Below, one piece after another: positions 14,338-23,600 of a DNA stretch of 53,426 bases. The position numbers were made by a program, and so were the translations under genes. The DNA lies in contig NZ_LFML01000068.1 of the NCBI RefSeq assembly GCF_001044425.1, forward strand, positions 1 through 53,426. Reading direction: 5' to 3'. The DNA is from Streptomyces roseus (lineage in GTDB: Bacteria; Actinomycetota; Actinomycetes; Streptomycetales; Streptomycetaceae). A model generated the notes under the pieces. It had not been told where the DNA came from, did no database searches, and saw nothing but the letters and a program-made list of their open reading frames with translations. Numbering within the stretch: the first letter of the stretch is position 1; every line of letters starts with the position of its first letter.

Positions 14338-15825
14338 ATGCCCGAACGCCGTACCGTCGCCCTTGTCACTCTTGGCTGCGCCCGTAACGAGGTGGACTCG
14401 GAGGAGCTCGCAGGCCGCTTGGCGGCGGATGGCTGGGAGCTCGTCGAGGACGCCGCCGACGCGGACGTCGCCGTCGTCAACACCTGTGGCTTCGTCGAAG
14501 CCGCCAAAAAGGACTCCGTAGACGCCCTGCTGGAAGCCAACGATCTCAAGGATCACGGCAAGACCCAGGCCGTCGTCGCCGTCGGCTGCATGGCCGAGCG
14601 CTACGGCAAGGAGCTCGCCGAGGCGCTCCCCGAAGCCGACGGCGTGCTCGGCTTCGACGACTACGCCGACATCTCCGACCGCCTCCAGACCATTCTGAAC
14701 GGCGGCATCCACGCCTCCCACACCCCGCGCGACCGGCGCAAGCTGCTGCCGATCAGCCCCGCGGACCGCCAGGACAGCGCGGTCGCGCTGCCCGGCCACG
14801 CGCAGGAGCCGGTGGCCGAGGCCCCCGCCGACCTGCCGGACGGGGTCGCGCCCGCCTCCGGGCCGCGCGCGCCGCTGCGCCGCCGCCTGGACAAGAGCCC
14901 GGTCGCCTCGGTCAAGCTCGCCTCCGGCTGCGACCGCCGCTGCTCCTTCTGCGCCATCCCGTCCTTCCGCGGCTCCTTCATCTCGCGCCGCCCCAGCGAC
15001 GTGCTGGGCGAGACGCGCTGGCTCGCCGAGCAGGGCGTCAAGGAGATCATGCTGGTCTCCGAGAACAACACCTCGTACGGCAAGGACCTCGGCGACATCC
15101 GCCTGCTGGAGACCCTGCTGCCCGAGCTGGCCGAGGTGGACGGCATCGAGCGCGTCCGCGTCAGCTACCTCCAGCCCGCCGAGATGCGGCCCGGCCTGAT
15201 CGACGTACTGACCTCGACCCCCAAGGTCGTGCCGTACTTCGACCTCTCCTTCCAGCACTCGGCCCCCGACGTGCTGCGCTCCATGCGCCGCTTCGGTGAC
15301 ACCGACCGCTTCCTGGAGCTGCTGGACACCATCCGCTCCAAGGCCCCTCAGGCCGGCGTCCGGTCCAACTTCATCGTCGGCTTCCCCGGCGAGACGGAGG
15401 CCGACTTCAAGGAGCTGGAGCGCTTCCTCACCAACGCGCGGCTCGACGCGATCGGCGTGTTCGGCTACTCGGACGAGGACGGCACCGAGGCCGTCACCTA
15501 CGACAACAAGCTGGACGAGGACACGATCGCCGAGCGCCTCGCGCACATGCAGCGGCTCGCCGAGGAGCTCACCTCGCAGCGCGCGGAGGAGCGCATCGGA
15601 GAGATCCTGGAGGTACTCGTCGAGTCCGTGGAAACGGTCGACGAAGAGGGCGACGGCGCCTACGGGCGCGCCGCCCACCAGGCGCCCGAGACCGACGGCC
15701 AGGTCGTCTTCACGGACAGCACGGGCCTGGTGCCCGGCCGCATCGTGCGGGCGAAGGTGGTCGGCACGCTCGGCGTGGACCTGGTGGCCGAGCCCCTGCA
15801 CGACGACGAGGAGGCGGCCGGATGA
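14338..15825 (+). CDS. rimO: Ribosomal protein S12 methylthiotransferase RimO
   Basis: A 495-residue radical-SAM methylthiotransferase. The N-terminal MTTase domain has its three cluster cysteines in TLGCARNEVDSE, VVNTCGFVE and VAVGCMAE. An insertion of about 50 residues precedes the radical-SAM motif CDRRCSFC (~residue 198-205), and a TRAM domain ends the protein. The LGCARN/CDRRCSFC signature and the lack of MiaB's YGCQMN motif point to RimO, which modifies an aspartate of S12. It is the first gene of a rimO-pgsA-cinA operon; its stop overlaps the pgsA start (ATGA, 15822-15825). Confidence 0.95.
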   Translation: MPERRTVALVTLGCARNEVDSEELAGRLAADGWELVEDAADADVAVVNTCGFVEAAKKDSVDALLEANDLKDHGKTQAVVAVGCMAERYGKELAEALPEADGVLGFDDYADISDRLQTILNGGIHASHTPRDRRKLLPISPADRQDSAVALPGHAQEPVAEAPADLPDGVAPASGPRAPLRRRLDKSPVASVKLASGCDRRCSFCAIPSFRGSFISRRPSDVLGETRWLAEQGVKEIMLVSENNTSYGKDLGDIRLLETLLPELAEVDGIERVRVSYLQPAEMRPGLIDVLTSTPKVVPYFDLSFQHSAPDVLRSMRRFGDTDRFLELLDTIRSKAPQAGVRSNFIVGFPGETEADFKELERFLTNARLDAIGVFGYSDEDGTEAVTYDNKLDEDTIAERLAHMQRLAEELTSQRAEERIGEILEVLVESVETVDEEGDGAYGRAAHQAPETDGQVVFTDSTGLVPGRIVRAKVVGTLGVDLVAEPLHDDEEAAG

Positions 15826-16478
15826 CCGGAGCCCCGGCATCTGCGGCGGGCGGGACCGGCCGCCGGCCCGCGCCCGGCGCGAAGCTGGGAGCCGCGGCGG
15901 TCAATCAGGCCAGCCTGTGGAACATCGCGAACATCCTGACGATGGTCCGGCTCGTCCTGGTGCCGGGCTTCGTCCTGCTGCTGCTCGCCGACGGGGGCTA
16001 CGACCCCGTCTGGCGGGCGTGGGCGTGGGCGGCGTTCGCCGTCGCCATGATCACGGACATCTTCGACGGGCACCTGGCCCGTACGTACAACCTGGTCACC
16101 GACTTCGGGAAGATCGCCGACCCCATCGCCGACAAGGCGATCATGGGGTCGGCGTTGATCTGTCTCTCCTGGCTGGGCGACCTGCCCTGGTGGGTGACCG
16201 GGGTGATCCTCGGGCGGGAACTCGGGATCACGCTCATGCGTTTCTGGGTCATCAGGTACGGAGTGATTCCCGCCAGCCGGGGCGGCAAGCTCAAAACCCT
16301 GGTCCAGGGAACGGCGGTGGGGATGTACGTGCTCGCGCTGACCGGGCCGCTGGCCTCCCTGCGCTTCTGGGTGATGGCTGCCGCTGTCGTGCTGACCGTG
16401 GTCACCGGTTTGGATTACATCCGCCAGGCCGTGGTGCTGCGCCGCCTGGGTCTGGAAGCGGAGCGGGCCGCGAGGTGA
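15822..16478 (+). CDS. pgsA: CDP-diacylglycerol--glycerol-3-phosphate 3-phosphatidyltransferase
   Basis: 218 residues with about five or six membrane helices. The CDP-alcohol phosphatidyltransferase motif D-x2-D-G-x2-A-R-x8-G-x3-D-x3-D is complete (TDIFDGHLARTY ... DFGKIADPIADK, residues ~72-98). It makes phosphatidylglycerophosphate in the membrane. It overlaps rimO by 4 nt and cinA by 4 nt (GTGA), so the three genes are translationally coupled. Actinobacteria carry paralogous CDP-OH transferases; the place beside cinA and clgR matches mycobacterial pgsA3, so the exact alcohol acceptor is less certain than the family. Confidence 0.9.
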   Translation: MTGAPASAAGGTGRRPAPGAKLGAAAVNQASLWNIANILTMVRLVLVPGFVLLLLADGGYDPVWRAWAWAAFAVAMITDIFDGHLARTYNLVTDFGKIADPIADKAIMGSALICLSWLGDLPWWVTGVILGRELGITLMRFWVIRYGVIPASRGGKLKTLVQGTAVGMYVLALTGPLASLRFWVMAAAVVLTVVTGLDYIRQAVVLRRLGLEAERAAR

Positions 16479-17065
16479 CATACCCGGTGGGTGAATCTCC
16501 GGAGGTCGGTGGGGCGGCTTCGGGCGCCGGGAAGCCGGCGCCGGAGACGGGGACCACCGCCGCACTGGCCGCAGAGGCGCTGCGCCTGCTTGCGGAGAGT
16601 GACCAGACCCTTGCCGTCGCGGAGTCGCTGACCGGTGGGATGGTCGCCGCGGAGCTCGCGGGCGTCGCCGGGGCCTCCCGGTCCTTCCGCGGCTCGGTCA
16701 CCGCGTACGCCACCGAGCTCAAGCACCGGGTCCTGGGAGTGGACGCCGGGCTGCTGGCCGCGGAAGGCGCGGTGAACGCGCAGGTCGCGGCCGAGATGGC
16801 GGAGGGCGTCCGGCGCGTGCTGGGGGCATCGTGGGGGATCGCGACCACCGGGGTGGCCGGTCCGGACCCGCAGGACGGGCAGCCGGTGGGCACCGTTTTC
16901 ATCGCCGTGGCGGGTCCGGCGGGCAGGAAAACCGTCCCGCTGAGGTTGAACGGCTCCCGTACGGAAATTCGTAGGGAGAGTGCACGGACAGTGCTCGAAC
17001 TCCTCTCGAGCGAACTGCGCGAGAATGCGCGGGGGCAGGATACGGAACAGAACGGGGGGATTTGA
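16475..17065 (+). CDS. cinA: CinA C-terminal domain protein (nicotinamide-nucleotide amidase, PncC type)
   Basis: 196 residues containing only the CinA C-terminal domain: AESLTGGMVAAEL, GSVTAYATELKHRVLGV and ATTGVAGPDPQ...PVGTVFIAV. This domain deamidates NMN to nicotinate mononucleotide in NAD salvage; the N-terminal pyrophosphatase half of full-length CinA is absent, as is usual in actinobacteria. The first ~25 residues are a poorly conserved Gly/Pro tail. Start: GTG 16475 overlaps the pgsA stop, which implies coupling. Confidence 0.92.
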   Translation: MTYPVGESPEVGGAASGAGKPAPETGTTAALAAEALRLLAESDQTLAVAESLTGGMVAAELAGVAGASRSFRGSVTAYATELKHRVLGVDAGLLAAEGAVNAQVAAEMAEGVRRVLGASWGIATTGVAGPDPQDGQPVGTVFIAVAGPAGRKTVPLRLNGSRTEIRRESARTVLELLSSELRENARGQDTEQNGGI

Positions 17066-17174
17066 TGTTTGCAGCCCTGAGTGAACACGACATAGCTCCC
17101 CGCACGGCCGCGGCGCGAGGCGGTACGGTGGGGCGTGAAGGATGCGGCTACACGGTCAGAGGAGGGAGCCACCG

Positions 17175-17555
17175 ATGATTCTGCTCCGTCGCCTGCTGGG
17201 TGACGTGCTGCGTCGGCAGCGCCAGCGCCAGGGCCGTACTCTGCGCGAAGTCTCCTCGTCCGCCCGAGTTTCTCTCGGCTATCTCTCCGAGGTGGAGCGG
17301 GGGCAGAAGGAGGCATCCTCCGAGCTGCTCTCCGCGATCTGCGACGCGTTGGACGTACGGATGTCCGAGCTGATGCGCGAGGTCAGCGACGAGCTGTCGC
17401 TGGCTGAGCTGGCGCAGTCGGCCGCGGCAAGCGAACCGGTCACGGTGCCGGTCCGCCCGATGCTCAATTCCGTCTCCGTGGCCTCGGTCACGGGTGGCCC
17501 GGAGCGGGTGACCATCAAGGCGCCCGCGGAAGCGGTGAATGTCGTAGCCGCGTGA
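17175..17555 (+). CDS. clgR: ClgR-type XRE transcriptional regulator with C-terminal -VAA degron
   Basis: 126 residues. The HTH lies at residues ~15-70 (QRQGRTLREVSSSARVSLGYLSEVERGQKEAS split over two helices). The protein ends NVVAA. In Streptomyces ClgR activates clpP1P2, clpC and lon and is itself degraded by ClpP through its two terminal alanines, so the ending supports the name. Position after pgsA-cinA also matches mycobacterial clgR. Start: ATG 17175 follows AGGAGGGAG (17160-17168). I saw no GTTCGC-N5-GCG ClgR box in the 109 nt upstream. Confidence 0.88.
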   Translation: MILLRRLLGDVLRRQRQRQGRTLREVSSSARVSLGYLSEVERGQKEASSELLSAICDALDVRMSELMREVSDELSLAELAQSAAASEPVTVPVRPMLNSVSVASVTGGPERVTIKAPAEAVNVVAA

Positions 17556-17591
17556 GCCCCATGCGCGAGCTGTGAAGAAATGAGCGTGGCC

Positions 17592-17630
17592 GGAGCCCCG
17601 GCCGGTGCACTGCGCACCGGCCGGGGCTCC
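17592..17630 (+). terminator. Terminator after clgR
   Basis: A perfect 17-bp stem (17592-17608 with 17614-17630, GGAGCCCCGGCC... arms) encloses a 5-nt loop. It starts 36 nt after the clgR stop and has no T run. Confidence 0.8.
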
Positions 17631-17736
17631 GGGCCGTTCCGGGTGCGCTGATGCGCTGATGCGCGGTCGCAGGGTGTACGGGAGGATGGGGGCTCCGGCG
17701 GAGTCCGGATCGCGGCCCTGATCCCGGGAGGCAGCC

Positions 17737-18090
17737 GTGCGGCGTCACCTACGCATACCCCCGGTACGGGGCATACCCCCGGCGGCGGCCCTCGCGGTGG
17801 CGCTGGGCGCGCTGTGGTGGTGGGCGGTGCTGCGGCTGGCGCTGGCGCCGGGCGACTCGGGCCCGGTGGAGGGCGCCGTGGCCGTGGGTGGCTGGGGGCT
17901 GGGGCTGCTGCCGGTGCACTGCACGCCGGGGCCTGCGCGCAGGGCCCGGCGGGCGGCGGCGGAGCAGGCCGAGCCGGCCGACGGGGCCGGGGCCGGGGCC
18001 GGGCCGCCGGCGGACGTCACGGCGGAGGGTGAGCCGCTTACCAGGGCATTGACACTCCGCCGTTCGGGCGCAAGATCTGGCCCGTCATGA
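17737..18090 (+). CDS. Small membrane protein of unknown function
   Basis: 117 residues with a GTG start preceded by GGGAGG (17726-17731). Two hydrophobic stretches (~16-35 and ~46-60) suggest membrane insertion; the rest is Ala/Gly/Arg rich and low in complexity. I do not recognise the family. The 3' end runs 53 nt into the convergent SDR gene, so the last ~17 residues are antisense to SDR coding sequence. The gene call is plausible on its start site, but the C-terminus may be unreliable. Confidence 0.5.
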   Translation: MRRHLRIPPVRGIPPAAALAVALGALWWWAVLRLALAPGDSGPVEGAVAVGGWGLGLLPVHCTPGPARRARRAAAEQAEPADGAGAGAGPPADVTAEGEPLTRALTLRRSGARSGPS

Positions 18091-18808
18091 AGGACGAGGC
18101 GTCCGAGGCGAGGTAGAGCACCGCGCGGGCGACGTCCTCGGGCTCGCCGACCCGGCGCAGGGGGGACATCCGGACCATCGCGGCCTCGGTCTGCTCCTGG
18201 ACCTCGGGGCCGTGCCGGCCGGTCATGGGGGTGCGGATCCATCCCGGGGCGACGGCGTTGACGCGGATGCCGTGGGGTCCGGCCTCGGTGGCGAGCGTCT
18301 TGGTCAGCTGGACGACGGCGGCCTTGGCCGCGCTGTAGCAGAGCAGGCCGGGCTGGGCCGCGTCCACGGCGCCGGAGGCCATCGTGACGATCGATCCGGG
18401 GCGGCCGGCCGCGATCATGGCGCGGGCGGCCTCCTGGCAGGTGCGCAGGACCCCCTTGAAGTTGACGTCCAGGACCCGGTCGAGGTCCTCGTCGGTGGTG
18501 TCCAGGACACTGCTGGTGTGCATGACCCCGGCGATGGCGGCGGTGATGTCGAGCGGCCCGGCGGCTGCCGCGGCGGCGCGCAGGGCGGCCCGGTCGGTGA
18601 CGTCGAGGGCGTGGACGGTGGCGGATCCGCCGGCCTTGGCGACGAGGTCCGCCGTCTCGGCGAGGCCCTGCTCGTCGCGGTCCGCGCAGTGCACGGCGGC
18701 GCCCGCCTCGGCGAGGAGGACGGCTGTGGCGCGTCCTATGCCGCTCGCGGCGCCGGTGATCAGGGCGGTCCGGCCGGTGAGGTCGTACGGGGCTCTGGGT
18801 GTGGGCAT
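18038..18808 (-). CDS. SDR family oxidoreductase
   Basis: 256 residues with a Rossmann fold: cofactor loop TGAASGIG (~residues 17-24) and acidic residue after strand 2 (CADRD), favouring NAD(H). The catalytic Ser lies in TMASGA, and Tyr/Lys are in YSAAK. The usual NNAG motif is AIAGV here. PGWIRTPM and the C-terminal GGVSMPW complete a classical SDR. The substrate cannot be read. A TACCGT box (18815-18820) lies 6 nt before the ATG and there is no Shine-Dalgarno, so the mRNA is probably leaderless. Confidence 0.9.
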   Translation of the reverse strand: MPTPRAPYDLTGRTALITGAASGIGRATAVLLAEAGAAVHCADRDEQGLAETADLVAKAGGSATVHALDVTDRAALRAAAAAAGPLDITAAIAGVMHTSSVLDTTDEDLDRVLDVNFKGVLRTCQEAARAMIAAGRPGSIVTMASGAVDAAQPGLLCYSAAKAAVVQLTKTLATEAGPHGIRVNAVAPGWIRTPMTGRHGPEVQEQTEAAMVRMSPLRRVGEPEDVARAVLYLASDASSFMTGQILRPNGGVSMPW

Positions 18809-18814
18809 GCCGGG

Positions 18815-18820
18815 ACGGTA
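18815..18820 (-). promoter_or_regulatory. Putative -10 (TACCGT) for leaderless SDR mRNA
   Basis: On the minus strand TACCGT precedes ATG 18808 by 6 nt (CCCGGC). Confidence 0.5.
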
Positions 18821-18840
18821 CGACCGGATCTGACGGAGCG

Positions 18841-19692
18841 TCAACCAGGCGGAGGCGTTCCGCGGTTCGGACGGCCGGGCGGGTTCGGACGGGTCGGCGG
18901 GACCGGCCCGGACTGGCAGTGGGGGCACCAGTACGTCGGGCGGTCCTCCTGCCATACCTCGCGGACGGGGGTTCCGCAGCGCAGGCAGGGGCGGCGGGTG
19001 CGGCCGTACACGAACAGCTCCTGTCCGCGGCGGCGCAGTCCTGTGGTGTTGCGGGTCTCGCCGGCCCCGGTGTTGGCACGCAGCAGGCGGTGGGCGGCGC
19101 CGGCGAGGCGGAGCACGGTGGTCTCGGGGTCCGGGAGGTCGCCGACCGGGGTCCAGGGGGTGGCCTGGGCGAGGAAGCAGAGCTCGCACTTGAAGATGTT
19201 GCCGATGCCGGCCAGGTTCCGCTGGTCGAGGAGGGCCTCGCCGAGCGGGCGCTCGGGACTGGCGAGGAGGTTGGCCGCCGCCTTGTGCGCGTCCCAGTCC
19301 GGGCCGAGGAGGTCGGGGCCGAGGTGGCCTACGGCCCGGTCCTCCTCGGCGGTGCGCAGCAGCTCGACGACGGGGAGGCGGTAGCCGACGGCCGTCTGCC
19401 CGGTGGTGCCGAGGATGGCGCGGATCTCGTACGAGGGTCCGCCGTGCCACTTCTCGTCCGGGCCGAAGACCCGCCAGGAGCCGTCCATGCCCAGGTGGGT
19501 GTGGAGGGTGAGGCCGCCCTCGAAGCGGGCGAGGAGGTGTTTGCCGCGAGGCGTGACATCCAGGGTGGTGCGGCCGGTGAGGTCGGCGGTGGCGAAGCGG
19601 GGGACCCGCAGATCGCTGCGCGTCAGCTCGCGGCCGGCCAGGGCGGCGTGCAGCCGGGCCGCGGCGCGCCAGATGCTGTCTCCTTCGGGCAT
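18841..19692 (-). CDS. nei2: Nei2-type endonuclease VIII / Fpg-family DNA glycosylase
   Basis: 283 residues. The N-terminus MPEGDS supplies the catalytic Pro2 (Schiff base) and Glu3. The conserved lysine (PRGKHLL) and helix-two-turn-helix (LLDQRNLAGIGNIFKCELCF) follow, and the C-terminus has a zinc finger (CLRCG ... CPHC). The enzyme removes oxidised pyrimidines and nicks at the lesion. The last ~25 residues are a Pro/Arg tail. The nearby lhr helicase parallels the mycobacterial lhr-nei pairing, indicating a repair island. Confidence 0.92.
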   Translation of the reverse strand: MPEGDSIWRAAARLHAALAGRELTRSDLRVPRFATADLTGRTTLDVTPRGKHLLARFEGGLTLHTHLGMDGSWRVFGPDEKWHGGPSYEIRAILGTTGQTAVGYRLPVVELLRTAEEDRAVGHLGPDLLGPDWDAHKAAANLLASPERPLGEALLDQRNLAGIGNIFKCELCFLAQATPWTPVGDLPDPETTVLRLAGAAHRLLRANTGAGETRNTTGLRRRGQELFVYGRTRRPCLRCGTPVREVWQEDRPTYWCPHCQSGPVPPTRPNPPGRPNRGTPPPG

Positions 19693-19698
19693 GGCGCC

Positions 19699-19704
19699 AT
19701 TGTC
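19699..19704 (-). promoter_or_regulatory. Putative -10 (GACAAT) for leaderless nei2 mRNA
   Basis: GACAAT lies 6 nt before ATG 19692 on the minus strand; no Shine-Dalgarno is visible. Confidence 0.45.
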
Positions 19705-19731
19705 GCCCCGCGGGGCCGGGGCGGGACGGCC

Positions 19732-19768
19732 GGAGCCCCCGCCGCGCCGTGGCGCGGGCGGGGGCTCC
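19732..19768 (-). terminator. Terminator after the lipoprotein gene
   Basis: A long GC hairpin: GGAGCCCCCGCCGCGCC (19732-19748) pairs with 19751-19768 with a single bulged G and a 2-nt apex, 35 nt beyond the lipoprotein stop. Confidence 0.7.
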
Positions 19769-19803
19769 TGCTGCGGGGAGGGCGGGGCCCTGCTTCCCGG
19801 GCC

Positions 19804-20487
19804 CTACTTCCAGAAGAGGCCCTTGCCGTCGCTCAGGTTGTTGTACGGGTCGCCCCAGTACTCGGCGCCGACCACCTTCGTCTGGGCGGAGGGGGCCAGG
19901 GCGATGGCGCAGCTGGTCTGCGTCTGGCCGTTGGTGAAGCCCTTCGGCAGCGTCTCGTCCTTGCACTTCTCGAACTTGCCGATGACGGAGACGCCCTGGG
20001 CCTCGGAGCCGTCGGGGAGCAGGCCCTTCATGTGCCCCACGGAGGCGTACGAGAGGTCCACGGTGCCGATGTTCTTGACCGAGTAGCGGATGTAGTAGGG
20101 GATCATCCCCTTGACCTTGTCGCCCAGCTTGAGCGAGTCCAGGTCGGCCGGCTGGCCCTGCTCGACGGCGGTGACGGTGAGGGCGAGGGTGCCGCCCTTG
20201 GTGCTGCCGTAGCTGAACGGCACCTGCGCGGTCTCGCCGATCTTGAAGGTCTGGCCCGGCTTCGCCTGGCCCGCCGCGGGGGCCTGGCCGCCGCCGGTGG
20301 AGGGGCTGGCCGGGGTGCTCGGCTGCGCGGAGTCCTGCCCGCCCTGGCTGGGCTGGGCGGCCGGCGCGCTCGACTGCGCGGGGGCGGCCTCTTCGTTGCC
20401 GCTCTTGCAGCCGGTGAGGGTCAGGGTGCCGGCAACCGCCAGGCCGATGACGCCCGTTGCCGCTCGCCGCATGGTGTTGGTGCTCAC
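19804..20487 (-). CDS. Secreted lipoprotein of unknown function
   Basis: 227 residues. The signal sequence (RRAATGVIGLAVAGTLTLTGC) ends in lipobox LTGC with the lipidated Cys near residue 27. A ~50-residue Ala/Gln/Ser/Pro/Gly tether follows, then a ~140-residue globular domain (FKIGETAQVPF ... YYIRYSVKNIG ... GLFWK) that looks like an Ig-fold extracellular domain of DUF4352 type. It sits on the outer face of the membrane. GTG 20487 has GGGGGA upstream; ATG 20472 would still keep the signal peptide. No ligand can be proposed. Confidence 0.85.
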   Translation of the reverse strand: MSTNTMRRAATGVIGLAVAGTLTLTGCKSGNEEAAPAQSSAPAAQPSQGGQDSAQPSTPASPSTGGGQAPAAGQAKPGQTFKIGETAQVPFSYGSTKGGTLALTVTAVEQGQPADLDSLKLGDKVKGMIPYYIRYSVKNIGTVDLSYASVGHMKGLLPDGSEAQGVSVIGKFEKCKDETLPKGFTNGQTQTSCAIALAPSAQTKVVGAEYWGDPYNNLSDGKGLFWK

Positions 20488-20611
20488 TTTTCAGGTCCCC
20501 CATGAGTGTGATCTTTTGTCGGGGCATCGTCAGGATTGATGCCTGCGGTGATCTTGATAGTCCACAGGGGGCCGGAGTGCCAGCCGAGAAGGGCTTCGTG
20601 ACGTGCTCAAG

Positions 20612-20631
20612 ACATAAGCGGAACATAAGCG
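20612..20631. repeat. Two direct copies of ACATAAGCG with 11-bp period
   Basis: ACATAAGCG occurs at 20612-20620 and 20623-20631 between the lipoprotein and lhr genes. An 11-bp direct repeat is the spacing used by OmpR/PhoB-type regulators. It would lie about 130 nt upstream of the lipoprotein start. Confidence 0.55.
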
Positions 20632-20683
20632 CGATGACCGGGGCCGGAATGCCGGATTCCGCCACAGGATCCCCGCACCGGGT

Positions 20684-23600
20684 TCACGGGCGCATGCGCA
20701 GCCCCCGGGGCGTGGCGTGGAAGCCGGCCGCCTCCAGTGACTGGCCCAGCGGGGAGGTCAGCGCGGAGGCGGCATTGATCCGTTCCACCGTGAGCGCCGG
20801 GAGCGTGCCCGCCCGGGAGGCCGCCGCGAGGGCCGCGGTGGCGGCCGCGAGCCGGGGGTCCTCCGCCGGGGGCCAGGCCAGCAGCGTCTTGCCCCCCCGC
20901 TCCAGGTACAGGACGAGCTCGCCGTCGACCAGCACCACCAGCGAGCCCGCCTTGCGGCCGGGCCTCTGCGCGGCCCCGGCCGGGGGCTCCGGCCAGGGCA
21001 GGGCCGCCCCGTACGCGTTCGCCGGATCGGCGGCCGCCAGGACCACCGCCGCCAGCGGGGGCGGGTTCCGCTCGGCCGAGCGCAGCCGGTCCACCGCGCC
21101 GTCCATCGCGAACTGGGCGGCGCCCAGGCCCTCCACCACGTAGCCGCGGCGGGCCTGACCGCTGTCCTCGAAGGCCGACAGGACCCGGTACACGGCGCTG
21201 AAACCGCCCTCCACGCCCTCGGCGGCCACCGCGCCCCGCGTGACCACCCCGTGCCGGTCCAGCAGGGTCCGGGCCAGCGCGTGCGCCCGGTGCGTGGGGT
21301 CGGGGGCCTGGGCGGGCAGCAGGGACCAGCGGCCCGAGACCGTGGGCGGACCCGGACGCGACACCTGGGCGCTCAGCGTCCCGTACCGGCCGCGCGGGAC
21401 GGTGCGCCGGGCCCGGTGGGCGGTGGCACCCGCCGTGCGGCCCGAACCGAGCAGGGAGCGCAGCGGGGAGAGCGTGTCATTGGTGAGCCGCCCCGACCAG
21501 GCCAGGTCCCAGACGGCGTCGGACAGTTCGAGGTCGCTCGCCTCGGACCACTTGGCGCGCACCGACTCCGCGAGCTGGCGGAAGAACAGCCCGTACCCGC
21601 CGGAGAGGGTGTCGAGGATCGACTGGTGAAGGGGCGTCAGCTCCAGTGGGTGCGCCGGGGGCAGCAGCAGCGGGGCCGCGTCCGCCAGGTAGAGCGAGAC
21701 CCAGCCGTCCTTGCCCGGCAGGGCCCCGGCGCCCGCCCAGACCACCTCCCCGCTGGTGGTGAGCTCGTCCAGCAGGGTCGGGGAGTACCCCGCGACCCGC
21801 GAGGGGAGGACCAGCCGCTCCAGCGCCGAGGCGGGCACCGGGGCGCCCTGGAGCTGCTCGATCGCCCTGGCCAGGCCGTCGATGCCGCGCAGGGAGCCGC
21901 CCAGGTGCTGCCACTGCGGCAGGAAGGTGGCCAGGGAGGTCGGCGGGACCGGCTCCAGCTCCTGGCGCAGCGCCGCCAGCGAGCGGCGGCGCAGCCTGCG
22001 CAGCACGGTCGCGTCGCACCACTCCTGGCCGATGCCGGCCGGGTGGAACTCGCCCTGCACCACCCGGCCCGCCGCCGCGAGCCGGTGCAGGGCGCCCTCG
22101 GTCACGGCCGCGCCCAGGCCGACACGGGCGGCGACGGCGGCCGTGGTGAACGGCCCGTGGGTGCGGGCGTAACGGGCCAGGAGGTCGCCGAGCGGGTCCT
22201 TGACCGGCTCGGTGAACGCCTCCGGGACCCCGACCGGGAGCGCCGTGCCCAGCGCGTCGCGCAGCCGGCCCGCGTCCTCGATCGCCGCCCAGTGGTCCGC
22301 GCCGCCGATCCGGACCACGATGGCCCGGCGGGCCCGGGCCAGGGCCTGGGGCCAGGCCGGATCGGCGCCCCGCTCGACCAGCTCGGCCGTGGTCAGCGGG
22401 CCGAGCAGGCGCAGCAGGTCCGCCACCGACTCGGCGTCCTTGGCCCGCCGGTCCTCCGTCAGCCACTGGAGCTCCCGCTCCAGCTCCTCCAGCACCTCCG
22501 CGTCGAGCAGTTCGCGCAGCTCCGCCTGGCCCAGCAGCTCCGCCAGCAGGCGTGAGTCCAGCGACAGCGCGGCCGCCCTGCGCTCGGCGAGGGGCGAGTC
22601 CCCCTCGTACAGGAACTGGGCGACGTACCCGAAGAGCAGCGAGCGGGCGAAGGGGGAGGGCTCGGGGGTGGTGACCTCGACCAGGCGGACCCTGCGCGCC
22701 TCGATGTCCCCCATCAGCTCCGTCAGGCCCGGCACGTCGAAGACGTCCTGGAGGCATTCCCGTACGGCTTCCAGCACGATCGGGAACGAACCGAACTCCG
22801 AGGCCACCTGGAGCAGCTGGGAGGCGCGCTGGCGCTGCTGCCACAGCGGGGTCCGCTTGCCGGGACTGCGGCGCGGCAGCAGCAGGGCGCGCGCCGCGCA
22901 CTCGCGGAAGCGGGAGGCGAACAGGGCGGAGCCGCCGACCTGGTCGGTGACGATCCGGTTGACCTCGCCCTGGTCGAAGGCGACGTCCGCCGCGCCCAGC
23001 GGGGCCTGCTCGTCGTCGAACTCGAAGGCGCGCGAGGCCGCGGGATCGTGGTCCAGGAGATCCATGGAGAGCAGGTCCGCGTCCGGCAGACGCAGCACGA
23101 TCCCGTCGTCGGCGTGCATGACCTGCGCGTCCATGCCGTACTTCTCGGCGAGGCGGGCGCCGAGGGCCAGTGCCCACGGGGCGTGCACCTGGGCGCCAAA
23201 GGGGGAGTGGACCACGACCCGCCAGTCGCCCAGCTCGTCACGGAACCGCTCCACCACGATCGTCCGGTCGTCCGGGACGTGGCCGCAGGCCTCGCGCTGC
23301 TCCGCCAGGTACGCGAGGACGTTCTCCGCGGCCCAGGCGTCGAGCCCGGCCGCCAGCAGGCGCAGCCGGGCGTCCGCCCCGGTCAGGCCGCCCAGCTCGC
23401 GCAGGAACGCGCCGACCGCACGGCCCAGTTCGAGGGGCCTGCCCAGCTGGTCGCCCTTCCAGAACGGCAGCCGGCCCGGGACCCCGGGGGCGGGGGAGAC
23501 CAGGACCCGGTCCCGGGTGATGTCCTCGATCCGCCAGGAGGTGGTGCCGAGCGTGAACACGTCGCCCACGCGGGACTCGTAGACCATTTCCTCGTCGAGC

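Noticed and set aside
17066..17174. ClgR autoregulatory box
   Set aside because: No GTTCGC-N5-GCG or its complement is present.
20558..20566. Weak DnaA-like box near TAGTCCACA
   Set aside because: One mismatch to the Streptomyces consensus, single and isolated, so expected by chance.
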